DNA of 64,000 nucleotides, taken from Cryptomeria japonica. Lineage: Eukaryota > Streptophyta > Pinopsida > Cupressales > Cupressaceae. The position numbers were made by a program, and so were the translations under genes. Position 1 is the stretch's first letter; every line of letters begins with the position of its first letter. Below, piece by piece: positions 46,427-58,749 of this stretch. The stretch is from the NCBI RefSeq assembly GCF_030272615.1, contig NC_081413.1, positions 723,872,649 to 723,936,648 of the forward strand. The letters are read 5' to 3'. Under the pieces are notes generated by a model that worked only from the letters and a program-made list of their open reading frames with translations, did not search any database and was not told the origin of the DNA.

Positions 46427-49400
46427 ATGGCAATGCCGATATCTACTCTTGTATTGGTTGAAGTTATCAAAGAACCTCAACTCGAGTTCAAGCTGCATCC
46501 AATGGAAGCTGGTGAGATCGACATGACCGGGTCTTTTCATCTGTGCCCTCCGGTGTATTATTGGTTGAAGACATTCGTTCCTATATTCACTGCAAGCTCG
46601 AAGAACTTGGAGACAAATTCATTCGAAATTAATTTAAAAGGTTTTGTGTTAACGATTAGTTGAAGGAAGAATATCTACCTCTGAAGACCAAGGGTTTGTC
46701 TAATGTTGTCGATTTTTCTGATCAGTTTCATGCCGATTGGATTAGGTACATACTGAGCAGAGTTCATGATCAATTCTTGTGGCTAGAAGCTCAAGCATCG
46801 ATCAAGATATCAAAGGAAGTGATTCTAAGAGTTATATGGTTTAGTGCAACTGATGAAGCATTAACCCTAAGAACAATTTCATCAACTGAAGTCACCTGGT
46901 TAACCAAATCTCGTTGTGACAGTAGAGCAATGACAATCACTCATATTGAGGATGCTAAAGTAAAGTCTACCTCTGCAGTGTTGGGATATCAGGAGTGTGC
47001 CAAGCGGTGCCATACATGCTGCATACCGAATTATCAAGGAAGATGCAACCTATGATATCTATGAGATGATCAGAAGCCAATTTATGGCAAACATGGAGAG
47101 AATCAAGAAGGACAAAAAACAATCTTTCAAATATGGGTCACTACTAGTATGCATTTTTTTTTGGTGCAAAACTTTTTCCCCGGTAAGGGTAATGTAGTGT
47201 GGTCAGAAGAAAGACCTATCATAGTTCAGATAAGAGAAATGATTAGGGATCTGAGAGATAGGTTTGGTGAAACAATGTGGGGATATTTTAAGGAATCTCA
47301 AATTAGGATGCATAAGAGGGAAAGAATTCCAACCGGTATGGTGCAGAAATACAAAGACAACATTTGTTTTCTTGTAGACATAGATTGTTGTATTTCGCAA
47401 GCGGTTCAACCCAGACCCTTTTGGGTTCCTCCTATGGGCTATGAAGTTGGAGCAGACATTGTTAAGATACATGTTAACATGCTACTGTCCAAACTGGTAG
47501 ACCCTAAGGAAAAGAGATTTGGAACCTGTGAGGAGGCAAGCTCCAAAATAAAATAAGAACTTCAGGTACCAATCATGAAAATAAAAGTAAGAAGAATGAT
47601 TGACACTCTTGACAAAAAGTATGGAGGTGAAGCATCGGGTGCCACTACCTCCACCGGTGCTCTTGAACAATCAAAGGTCAACCCTAATAAAGATGAAGAA
47701 TTGACAGGTGAAGATAAGAAAGTGCCAAAGACAAAACCAAAGGGAACTCCAACAACCAAGCCTGCAACATATACAAAAGAAAAGGATCTAGATACTCCTA
47801 TATCTTCCCCAAGTAAAGATAGACCGGTAGGAGTGACTTATACCAAAAAGAAGAAGAGTGAAGGAAGAGTTGATACAAAGCTTAAAAAGGATGAAAAAGA
47901 GGGTGATATCTCAGAAACCCAATCAGATGTGGAAATTAAGGAGGTTAGAAGGAGTGGAAGGAACAAAGCCCCAAGAATTGATGAATTGGTCCATGGAATC
48001 AAAGAATTTGGAGGTCTATCTGGTGTTGGGAAACATATTCCCCCAGTAATGAAGAAAAAAAAAAGAAAAATTGAAGAAGCCCTAATGTGGAACTTGCATA
48101 AGTTTTGCAGGACTCCCAGTGAATTATATGGAATAATCCCATCAAATTTGCAAGATCAAATTGAAGGAAGATGGAAAACGGCTCTGGCTATTGAGAAAGA
48201 ACACATAATAAAAACACTCATGGAAGTGCAACTTGATTTATACCTTGATCAAGCTTCACTAGTGGCTGAAGCATGCATTCAACAGTTCAAAATAAGAAAT
48301 AGAACTGGGAGAATTGCAGTAGGTGAAGTTCAAGCAGTGCATGAAGAAGGTGTTGCCTTGTGGAAGAAAATCATGAGTCAACAAAAGGAAGTTGAAGAAG
48401 AAATAGTCAAGGGAATAAAACAGGACCAAGGTGCTGCTACTCTCAACAAAGGAAAAGGTAAATAAAAAGACTCTACTAAAGATTTTTATGTTTTCTCAGT
48501 TGAGGACATCATAGGAAATATTGTGTTAGACATTCCCAATCTGACAAAGGGTGTCAAACAACCGATTCATACTACAACAGTGAAAAAGCCTGAACATACT
48601 AAACATTCCAGTAAGGATGAGGTAATAGTTGAAGACATTCCTTATGAGGATACACCTCACAGAAACTTAGTGGCACCAAATCCTATTTTGTCCGAAAAGA
48701 GCAATGAGGAAGAGAAGGAAGAAGAAAATAAGAGTGCAATGATGGATACTCCTCCAGCAAAGAGGAAGTTAGACATGGAAAGGGAAAGTGAAAAGAAGAG
48801 AGTAAAACTCTCCACTGCAGCCAGTTTAGAGGTTGAGACTGCAGAAAAGGAAGATGAAACAGAGGAGGAAGAAGAGGGAGAATCTGTCATTGATATAAAG
48901 AAATTGACTCCCAAGCAATTAATGAAAGTCTCAGAAAAAGTGAGAATTGAAATTGAAAAGGCCAAACTGAGAGCAAAGAAAAAGAAGGCAAGAATTCTCA
49001 ATTCTGCCAAAACAATTCTCTCTGACCTTATTCCAGACATTGTTGTTGATGATACTACACCTACCATTGATTAGTTGAGTACTCTTGTAGCAGCAATCGG
49101 TTCAGAGGCAACCAATCTGGAGAAGGTTGCAGTAAGGCAATATGACTGACAGAGAGGAGAAAATTTAATGGAACAAATATCAGTTGGAAAAATGGTCCTC
49201 TCCACTCTCACATAAGAAGTAAAAAATTTATTGCAGGAAGTTGGTCAATTACTGGTTAAATCTTCAAGTTTTAGCGGTTTAATCAAAGATCTAGAAGACA
49301 AAAGAAATCAGACTCAAAAAGCAATTCAAGATCTGATAAGTTCTTTTGATCCTCTTACTAGTTCAACATCAACTTTTATTGGTCAGGTCAAACAACTTAA

Positions 49401-49680
49401 TCATGAAATCAAAAGGTTGAAAGAAGAGGAGGACAAATGAGGCCTTAGTCTGTTAGAGCTACAGTGCTATCTGGCACCAATTATTGATTTCATGCAAATG
49501 ACTATTAAAGAAGCAGAACACCTTATAGGTGAACTTGACTACAAGACAATCGATGACATGGAGGTTTTTGTTGTAGTTTTGCATGGACGTTTCACCACCT
49601 TGAAACAAGTAAAATCTTCATGGGAATCCTCTTTGAAAGTAGCTCAAGAAAATTTCAAAGAGATTTTTGCTTTACTTTGA
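46427..49680 (+). pseudogene. Long unknown protein frame of the 23-kb element
   Basis: ATG 46427 opens an N-terminal globular part (46427-47150) that needs three frame changes. From about 47150 to TGA 49678 the frame is constant, broken only by point stops (47554, 48463, 49072, 49148, 49213, 49437). Several fit CAA-to-TAA or CGA-to-TGA changes. Domains: globular region with PRPFWVPPMGYEVG (about 47410-47450), a Lys/Thr/Pro-rich basic linker (47600-48070), a helical part (48080-48440), an acidic Glu-rich segment (48690-48890) and coiled coils (48900-49000, 49230-49440, 49490-49680). No known enzyme motif. It ends about 90 bp before the polypurine tract. Architecture and length recall the 5349-8792 frame; sequence similarity was not established. 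Confidence 0.65.
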
Positions 49681-49766
49681 CAAATTATGTTGAATAATTC
49701 TTTGCCATTGATGGCAAAAGGTGGAATTTTGGAGAACTGCTACACATTTTTGTAATGTTTGCCACC

Positions 49767-49784
49767 AATGCCAAAGGGGGAGTT
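49767..49784 (+). other. Polypurine tract of the 23-kb element
   Basis: AATGCCAAAGGGGGAGTT precedes the 3' LTR. The same string occurs at the equivalent place in Copia-C. Confidence 0.9.
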
Positions 49785-51069
49785 TGTTGGCATTTTGGTG
49801 CATTTTGTATGACCGGTAAATCATATGGTTGTCATTGTTGACAACATCATCTTCTAAAGTCTTCATAATCTATCGGCAATGAGTAGACCGGTATACAAAG
49901 GATAACCGACTAAGCAATATGTAGACAGGGCAAGTAGAGAGTGAAGACCGACACACAAGAGGCGAACCGGTAAGTAGTGAGTAGACCGACACAGAAGAGG
50001 TACACCGTATAAGTAGTAGACGGAACAGTATAATCGGCTAAATAGTTATTAAACCGGTATATAGGAGGTAACCGGCTAAGTTGGTCTTGACCGATACACC
50101 GATAGAATCTGTAACCAACAGACCTGGTAACGTTCAGTCATCATCCAGTTAGACCGAAAAATTTTCTCCAGTCAACCGGTGGATTTATTGGCATGAACGT
50201 CTGTTTTGACAGAGTTTCTTGCAATAATTTCTGGAGAGTGATTTTTGTCGTAGTAACAAAATTTTGAATTTGATGTTTTGGAGGGAAAGTTGGCGATAGA
50301 TCAAAAGGGTAATAAATTCGCATAACTTAAACGTGCTGAGGTTGTTGTCATTTTGTGAAAAGAGATTTGTGAAAGTGTGAACATAGGGGGAGAAGAGAAG
50401 AGTGGAGAGCCGAGGATCAATAAATGGACAGAGTGTTGAGCCGAGGGTTAGAGAACCGACAAAGTGCAGAGCTACAAGTATAGGCAGATACAATCGGTGT
50501 TATGCAAAGCAGACACAACCGATGCAAATAGAGTTTGATTTTAAAGTGTGGTCTGATCAGGGCATAAATAGCTACCACAACAAATCATCTTTTTGTTGCT
50601 TTCTAACCATGGCAACCAAAATCCCTTATTAGGGTGGACTTTAACAGGTCCCTTTGTAAAAAATCCCTTAACAGGGTGTCATCTTAATTGATTATCCTAA
50701 GACCTTTAAAAAGGCTACCTTTAACAAGGTAAAGGCACTAACAGGTCTGAAATAAAATCCCTTAATCGGGTGGCACCTAAAAAGTGTCCTTGTAATCTCC
50801 TAACAGGGATGGCTCTTTACAGGCCGTACTCCAAAAGAGTACAAATTTTGTGAGTTCCTACTCACATCGTGGTTTTCTCCCTTTTGGGTTTCCACGAGAT
50901 AAATCTTGGTCTCATTGTGTATCTTTTCATGCATGTATATTCTTCTGCAATAATTACCTATATTGACGAATGTTAAGTCAGTACAAACTTGAGTTAAAAG
51001 GTTTTAATTTTGAAGAACCAGTCAAGTGTTGATTCACCCCTCCCCTCTCAGCACCGGTTGGGATTAACA
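49785..51069 (+). repeat. 3' LTR of the 23-kb element (1285 bp)
   Basis: It matches 28091-29352 throughout with many substitutions and small indels. Confidence 0.92.
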
Positions 51070-53660
51070 CATTACCCTTTGACCTCGTTGGGGACTTTGC
51101 CCCAAATCCACACAAGGGGCATCACCCTTTGGCCCCAAATCTCCACCCACCATAGTTGTTGTTAATGCAATCATTGTCATGTTTGTTAGCTTAATCTACA
51201 CTTACTATGCCAAAGTTTCATTTGCAACTCTTATACTTATTCTTTCTTTGTTTATTCTTTGTTTGCTCCACCCACCATTGTTAATGTTCCAATTTCAGTG
51301 AAATCATTATGTTTTTAATGTTTGTTAGTTTGAATTTTTCAGAGTATGCCAAAGTTAAATTTACAATTATTATAATTGTTCCTTATATATCTTTTCATAA
51401 CTATTTTTTCAAATACCATATGTATTTGTGTCACCCCATCGTTGTACACCCCGTCATCACCAAACTTAGGTCTTTGGTCCCCCATTAGAAAATGCCATGG
51501 AACTATGGTTTTGAATAAGTTAAAGAAACATCCAAAAAACTTTTGGAAGTATCAAGCACCAAGATTCACTTCACAAAGCAATCCAAACATCCCATTCCAG
51601 GAATGATTATATGATAATTTTAGCCAATTGAACAATAAAGTTATGCTCTTTAGAATTCTACTAAAGAAGTTGAGTTTTTCTTTCACCTATGCATATTCTA
51701 CAAATTTCCTTGATTTGAAATGGTTAAAATTCATGAATATAACAACTTGAATGCCATGTCTTCTTTTCAACCCTATGTGTGGGAGATGGTTTGTTAGTTT
51801 CTTTTTTGTTTTGTTAAAGGGAAATCAATTTGATAACAATTAAAGTTGGATTTATTGTAATTTTTGCTAGCAAATAGAAAGGTAACTTTTTAAATTATTT
51901 CTAAGCTCTCTAAATGGGGGAAAATAAGGCCTATGTAACTTTGGGTTATTTGTTGATAGTCATTAAAGTCCATTTAAAATTAGGTTTTTGGGGAGGGAAA
52001 AAGTAAATATTTAATTTTTATTTTCCGAAATAAAAAAGTATTGAGTACTTATCAACAACTCATTATTTTAATCTAAAAATCCATTATTCATTTATTAAGG
52101 TAAGTGAGAAATAAGGGTCCTGAACCTTTTATAAAGACTACCAAAAGAGTGGATGAAATAGGCCTAAAGAGGTTGTCTATGCTAAAATTCATCATTAATT
52201 CAAGTAGAATTGAAGGGAAATCACGAATTCCTATCTAATCAAAGAATTCTTAACAAACATCAATGCAATAATACAAACAAAGTAATATGAATATAATTTT
52301 CAATCAAAACTCCTTATCCCATGATTGCATATGGCTTCCATTATTCTTCTCCTCTTTTTGGTATGATGGCTCTCAGATATCGCACTAACAACCTACAAAT
52401 GCCACAAATATTCAAAGTTTGTGATTGTATGAAAATGGAGATAGAATGCTCAATTTATAGATTATTGGAGATGATTGAATGAGAGGTGGAACAGATTGAT
52501 CAAGAGGTGGAACTTAGGTGAGCTCACATGTTGATTGATTTTTTGAATTGTTGATTTGGAGGTCGAACATAATAGATTGAATAGTTAATTAAGTTAACTG
52601 ATTGAGAAAAAAGTTGATTGAAAGATGAAAGAGAATGATTGTAAGATAATTAATTGATGACAAAGAAAGCTTTATTTAGAAAAAGCTAACAAGAAGATAG
52701 GAAAAAAATGATTGAAGAGAATTAAAGAAATCATGCAATTAATCAATTAATTGAAAATATCAATTAAAATAGATGGAATAGTTAATTGATTGAAAGTTTT
52801 TTGAGAGCTTTTTGGAAAAAAAACAAAGTGGAAGATAAAAATAGAGATTAAAAAGATAACGATTTAATTAATTCATTCATTTAGCATGTTCTTGCACTTT
52901 GACTTTGATTTTTCAATTTAATCTTTGCATGAGATTTAATTCAAATATTAAATTTATTTTAAATTAAATTTGTTATTTGAATATATCTAGAACTTGACTT
53001 TGATTTTCAAATTGATTTTTGAAATGCACATGTATTTGAAATTAGGAGAAATTAGAAGAATTTGAATTTGAATTTGAATGAAATTAGAAGAATATGAAAC
53101 TAAACGAAATTGGAATTTGGGGATTTGGAATTAGAATGAGAAGAATAAATTAGTTAATTAAATAATTTAAAGAAACTATTTAATTATTCAGAAATTGAAT
53201 TTAATTAAATAATAAAGATTATTTAAATTAAGATATTTAATCACAATTAATTAAATAATAAATATTTAATCAATATTTAGAAAAAAGGTTAAATGATTAG
53301 ATGATTAGAGATAGAAATTGAAAATAAATTTATTTAAATAGTAAAGAAAATTGAAAGATTAATAATCACAATTAATTAAATAATAAATATTTAATTAACA
53401 TTAGAAAATGGTTTAAATGATTAAACGATGATAGAATTGAAATTGGAATAATTAATAAGATGACAAAGAAATATGAATTTAGAAGAATAAGATTAATTAA
53501 ATTAATTAAGGAATTAAAGAATTATTTAAATAATTAGAAGAATAATTAGTATATGATCAATGAGACATTTCTACCTATCTACAGAGGTCATAAACTACAA
53601 AGAAATAATACAAAATGAGAAAGAGAAACAACTATAGTCAAGCTGCCAAACAAGACAACA
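51070..53660. other. AT-rich, gene-free stretch
   Basis: The first 100 bp continue the GGGGACTTTGCCCC repeat interrupted at 28090. The rest is AT-rich, with TTAATTAA-type words at 52560-53560. No gene was supported. Confidence 0.5.
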
Positions 53661-53661
53661 A

Positions 53662-53664
<3 letters not shown>

Positions 53665-53715
<51 letters not shown>
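53665..53715 (+). repeat. (AG)n microsatellite, about 25 units
   Basis: Uninterrupted AG dinucleotides over about 51 bp. Confidence 0.97.
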
Positions 53716-53716
<1 letters not shown>

Positions 53717-53739
53717 GTCCCACTTAGACAACCCCAAGT

Positions 53740-54078
53740 TAGGGGGGGTTAACCTATGATCCACAATAGGAATATGAGATTGGAAAGAAGAAGAAAGATC
53801 TTTCCTCCTACTAAAAACAATATTCTAACTAATACTTTCATCCAAATGCTTGTTAAAAGGGTAAGTACAAGGATAAACCCCCATAGAGGGCTCATTAGCA
53901 CATGAAGAGGGAGCATTAATATGCGTAGGGCAATATGAATTAGGTGGGTATTCTCCCACAAGGAATTGATCAACATGAGAAGAACAATGAGGAGGTTTTG
54001 AAGTTGAAGGTGGGTCGGTATGCAAGGGGAGGGCAGGAGGTTCCACCATAGAGTCAGCGAGAATTGGATCCACATCAC
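53740..54078 (-). pseudogene. Unclassified decayed frame, possibly LINE-derived
   Basis: A minus frame reads DPILADSMVEPPALPLHTDP and continues for about 110 codons, Pro-, Ser- and His-rich, with one internal stop near 53822. No domain is recognised. It could be a piece of a LINE first or linker region. The competing frame over the same bases is Leu-rich and less likely. Confidence 0.3.
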
Positions 54079-54431
54079 AAACTCTAAAACCCCATTGTTT
54101 TCAAAATAGAGTTGTTTTTATTTCTTTGCCCTAGGACAAAAACTCTACTTGGAAAATAGAGTTGAAGATGAAAACCCTATATTCTAAAGAGGTAATTATA
54201 TCCAAGGATTACCATTAAGTTGATATTTCATTGTACTATGAAGTTTTAATTAGTTTGAATACTTTAGTTTGTTTATGCGGTGTGGGATATTTAGAAAATA
54301 CAAAATATATTTGTGTTTGAATTGTGTATTTATAATTCAAATTATTATATGAAGATATTGAAAATTTTATGATTTTTGAACTTTACTAGGGTAATCTGTA
54401 TCACTAATACAATGTTTTGTATGACTTCTAC

Positions 54432-55839
54432 TGATGGTATGATGAAAGAATAAGTATCTGGTAGAATACTGAGAGGGGGGGGGGGGGGGTGAATCAGTAA
54501 ACTGAAAAATTGATACAAACTTCCCAAACTCAAACTCAATCACACAAAGTAAATTTATCACTATCAAGATCAATACTCATAAGAATACTAGTTGACTGTT
54601 ATAACAACTTAACAGTAAACAACTTTAATCTTGCAAACATCCAAATGCTTAATCATACTTCATCTCTCATTGCTTCTATTTATCATGCCTGAACATAATA
54701 GTTAAGTAGTTAATCAAATCAACAAATAAAATCATAACCACAAAAACATTCACCACATGACACAAATGTTTATACGTGGAAAACCCAAATAGGTAAAAAC
54801 CACGGTGAGATGAGACTCACAAGATAACTATCTGAACTCTTCTGAAGTTCGCCCTGTTAGGAACCAAGCTTGTTAAAGATTTTACAATAAGTCTTGTTAA
54901 GAATTGACCCTGTTAGGAATCACTCAGTTAAGAGATTTACAAATGCCTTGATAAAAAGAAAATACCATGTTAGGAGTAACCTCGGTAGATGATTTAAGAA
55001 TCCAAGCTAATGGACCACCTTGTTAGAGGATTTAAGAAGTAACCAAGCTTGTTAGAACTTACCCGCTTAGGGGATTTCAATTATGTTGTAATTGTTAGAA
55101 GACAATAGGTTTTTCTTGATCTGTCTGAATAGCACTACATTTTCTTGATCAAATCCTTTTAAGCTTCAATCTGCCTTTACTCAAACTGCAAATTCATTCT
55201 CGAGTTAGGCAACCACACACTCAACTGATTTCTGCCAACACCGTTTACAAAACAACTTCATCGACCTTAAATACAAATCAATTAGGTCGATAACACAACA
55301 AAAAACTAATTCTCTCATAGATATTACAAATAAATTAGTTCAAGTGTGACCGTTGGATTTACATAGCAATTTGTACATATTCTTCAAGAAAATTCCAACC
55401 ACTTTATGATCACTACTTCATCGGACCTGTAACTCATCATGCACTTTGCATTAGATGCAATCCACTTTGCTCATTCCCTAGACAATCAAACAAACGTGCC
55501 AAAACAATCTGAACTTGTCTTCATACAATGACCACACGTGTCACCATCATTACTGCTCAACATCAGATAATAAACCAACATAACCATTTCAGCAAACTTA
55601 ATCGGTTAGGGTTTAACAAAAACAACTGGTAGGGTTTAACCTTATACACCGGTTACCGGTTCAATTCACATACTTACATACCGGTTTACAACATCTTCCA
55701 TAAAGCTCTTCCTATTGGTTACAAGACAATATTAATAATAACAACAATATCAACAATATCATAAATACCATTACAGATTCAATTGACATCAATGACAACA
55801 TAACATATCATTAATGTAATCTTCATGCAAATGCCAACA
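54432..55839 (-). repeat. 3' LTR of Copia-C
   Basis: On the minus strand it starts TGTTGGCATTTGCATGAAG and ends ...ACCATCA. It contains a G15 run (plus strand 54475-54489) and a series of boxes of the CCTAACAGGGT type (about 54850-55080). Confidence 0.95.
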
Positions 55840-55857
55840 AACTCCCCCTTTGGCATT
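55840..55857 (-). other. Polypurine tract of Copia-C
   Basis: Minus strand AATGCCAAAGGGGGAGTT, the same as in the 23-kb element. Confidence 0.9.
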
Positions 55858-56173
55858 GATGGTGATACAAATATCAACACCTCTGAATGCTACTATGATT
55901 GGTGAATAGGAATCCTAGTTTAAATTACCAAGTATTCACCATGCTCTCTCTGTCTTCAGCCTGTCACTGGTTTCCTTTTTCCATAATCACATAATTCTTC
56001 TCCCCCTTTGACAACAATGTCAGATTGAAAGTAAAACATGTAATTGCAAATTTTCACTATGCATCAACAACATACTGCAACTTGATGCCCCCCCTGTGGA
56101 ATACATCCACTTCTACATCAATCCTTCTAAGATTCTGCAAGTGATTTAGGGACTGATGCAATCAACATCATGC

Positions 56174-58734
56174 TCAACTAACTTCAAGAAGGGGTACAAC
56201 CCCTCGTTGACTTCTAAGACACTCAAATGTAGTCTTAGTTAGAGGTTTGGTAAAAATATCCGCAAGCTACTCCTTGGTAGAAACATGCTCTAAGATAACA
56301 TCTTTACTTTGAACTTTTTCCCTCAAAAAGTGATACTTCAATTCAATGTGCTTATTTCGTGCATGCAAAACAAGATTCTTAGAAATATTTATGGCACTTG
56401 TATTATCACATAAAATCTTTATAGGTTCTGAGATTTTCATCTTGAAACCTTCCAAAATGTGCCTCATCCAAATAGCCTGTGTGCAATTCATATAAGCTGC
56501 AACATACTCATCTTCAACAGTAGATTGCGAAGTACAACTCTGCTTCTTACTACTCCATGAAACAAGCCTTCCTCCTAGAAATAATGCTCCACCGGTAGTG
56601 TTTTTTTCGGTCATCAACATTTCCTGCCCAATTAGCATCTATGTACACCTTCGAATCAAAGTTGCCTCCATATGGATACCATAATCCATAGTCAACAGTA
56701 CCTTTCAGATATCTAAAAATTCTCTTGGTTGCTATCAGATGTGCTTCCTTTGAATTCTTTTGGAATCTTGCAACTATACCAACCACATGGGCTATATTCG
56801 GTCTGTTGTGAACAACATAGTGTAATTTTCCAATCATTGACCTATATTCCTTTTGATCAACGGACCTAGATTCATCTTCCTTAGATAACTTACAACCTAT
56901 AACCATTGGTGTTCCAACTGGTTTACAGTCACTCATGCCAAAAGCTTTCAAAACCTCTTTCACATACTTAGATTGTGTAATGAAAATACCATTCTTCATT
57001 TGCTATATCTGCAAGCCTATGAATTTTTTTATTTCCCCTACTAAAGACATTTTAAACTCATTTTTCATTTCATTTGCAAAACTGCTGCTCATGACATCAT
57101 TACCTCCAAAAATAATATCATCAACAAATACTTCACTAACCAATATTTCATCTCCTTCAAACCTGAAATAAATATTACTATCATCGCTAGTTCTTGCAAA
57201 GCCTATCTTCATCAGATGTGTATGAAGCCTTTCATCCATGCTCTGGGTGCCTGCTTTAATCCATACAAAGCTTTATGCAATCTACATACCATGTCTTTCT
57301 CATATGTCAAAGCATAACCATCTGGCTGCTCTATGTATACCTCTTCTTCCAATATCCCATTCAAAAATGCAGACTTAACATCTGTTTGGTATACCTTGAA
57401 CTTCTTATGGGCTTCAAATGCAAGTAAAGTTCTGACACCTTCCAGTCTTGCTACTGGTGCAAAAGTTTCGCCATAATCTTCTCCTTCTTCTTGCGCATAA
57501 CCCTTGCAGACTAATCTTGCCTTGTTGGGAACTACAACACCATCTTCATTTAACTTGTTCTGAATGCCCATTTTGTACCTATAACATTTTTATTTATCGG
57601 TCGAGGTACTGGGGTCCAAGTGTTGTTCTTCTCAATTTGATCCAATTCCTCCTCCATAGCTTTAACCCAATGATCATCACCAAATGCCTCCTTAGCACTT
57701 CTAGGTTCAACAGTGGAGATCATGCAAGAGTTCTCTCTTATTCTCCTTCTAGTTAGTACTCCAACATCCTTATCCCCAATAATATGTTCAGGACTGTGGT
57801 CCAGTTTCACATACCTAGGAATAACATGATCATTCTCTTGAGGTTCAACTTCTTCATTATCATCTTCTTCTGAATTTATTTATTCCGGTTGAACAAGTGC
57901 ATCAAAATTTGCTTTATCGGTTTCTGATTTAACATTTTCAGGTTCCAAAAGCAAAATGCAAGGATCTTCATCCTTTTTCTCTGAACTGGTTCCTTCTGAG
58001 ACTTCAAGACATTTATCTACTCGAACATCAACACTCTCAACAATTCTCTGTGTCCAGTTGTTAAAACATTTGTAGGCCTTACTCTTGGTGGAATAGTCAA
58101 GAAATATGCATTCATCGCTCTTAGCCTCAAATTTGCTAATGTAATCACCTCTTTTAATATAACATTTGCTACCAAATATCTTAAAATGGATAACATCAGG
58201 TGATCTTCCATACCAATATTCATAAGGGGTCTTGTCCTTGCCTCTTTTCACCAAAACTTGGTTCATTTAGTAGACAGTTGTACTTACAACTTCTTTCCAA
58301 AATGTTTTCGCTACACCTCCATGTCTCAACATTGTCCTAGTAGCTTCAACCACTAACATGTTGTTCCTCTCTACCATACCATTCTATTGTGGTGTCCTTG
58401 GTGTAGAAAGTGGCCATTTGATACCATGCTCATCACAGTACTTAGTGAACTCCTCAAAAGTAAATTCACCACCTTGATTTGTTCTTAGATATTTTATCTT
58501 TTTGCCACTCTCTTTCTTAGTTAAGGCCCGGAATGCTTTGAACTTACCAAAAGCTTCATTCTTATCCTTCAAGAATATGACCCACATCATCCTTAAATAA
58601 TCATCAGTGAAGATCATGAAATATTTGTCACCTTGAATGCTTCTTGCTCTTATTGGTCCATATAGATTTGTATGAACCAAATCTAACAAGTGCTTTGTTA
58701 AGAAGGACTTGCTCTTGAAAGTTGAAGAAGTCAT
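56174..58734 (-). pseudogene. Copia-C pol: integrase core, reverse transcriptase, RNase H
   Basis: The integrase core (58384-58734) has HTNLYGP and LRTNQGGEF, where the family has Asp in place of both Asn residues, so two of the three catalytic acids are lost. A TAG follows before NGMVERNN. The integrase C-terminus is at 57880-58266. Reverse transcriptase has [24 protein letters not shown] and [12 protein letters not shown] (57212-57571), then FVDD for the usual YVDD (about 57120). RNase H has DANWAG and ends with ADIFTKPL; the stop is at 56174. Frame changes lie near 57560, 57235 and 56580, with stops near 58380, 58268, 57001 and 56265. Confidence 0.95.
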
Positions 58735-58749
58735 CTTTTCTAACTAACA

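Larger units (their letters stand above)
28091..51069 (+). mobile_element. 23-kb non-autonomous LTR element of Copia-type ends, filled with nested sequence
   Basis: LTRs at 28091-29352 and 49785-51069 start TGTTGGCATTTTGG and end ATTAACA. Flanking bases CATTG (left) and CATTA (right) are a 5-bp duplication with one change. An initiator-Met primer site (29355-29366) and a polypurine tract (49767-49784) are in the right places. By eye the first 430 bp of the LTRs are about 90% identical, so it is older than Copia-A and Copia-B. It has two protein frames of its own (29410-30640 and 46427-49680) and no protease, integrase or reverse transcriptase. The middle (about 31000-46250) appears to be later insertions, including Copia-B. 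Confidence 0.85.

Noticed and set aside
48657-49067. 136-codon minus-strand frame rich in Ser and Phe
   Set aside because: It is the shadow of the Glu/Lys-rich coding strand (GAA/GAG read in reverse gives TTC/CTC).
53749-54078. Leu-rich 109-codon minus frame suggesting a membrane protein
   Set aside because: The alternative frame over the same bases has a more natural composition and continues on both sides; neither is a sound gene.
54475-54489. G15 run as a quadruplex-forming regulatory element
   Set aside because: It is interrupted in the other LTR of the same element and is better explained by replication slippage in a homopolymer.
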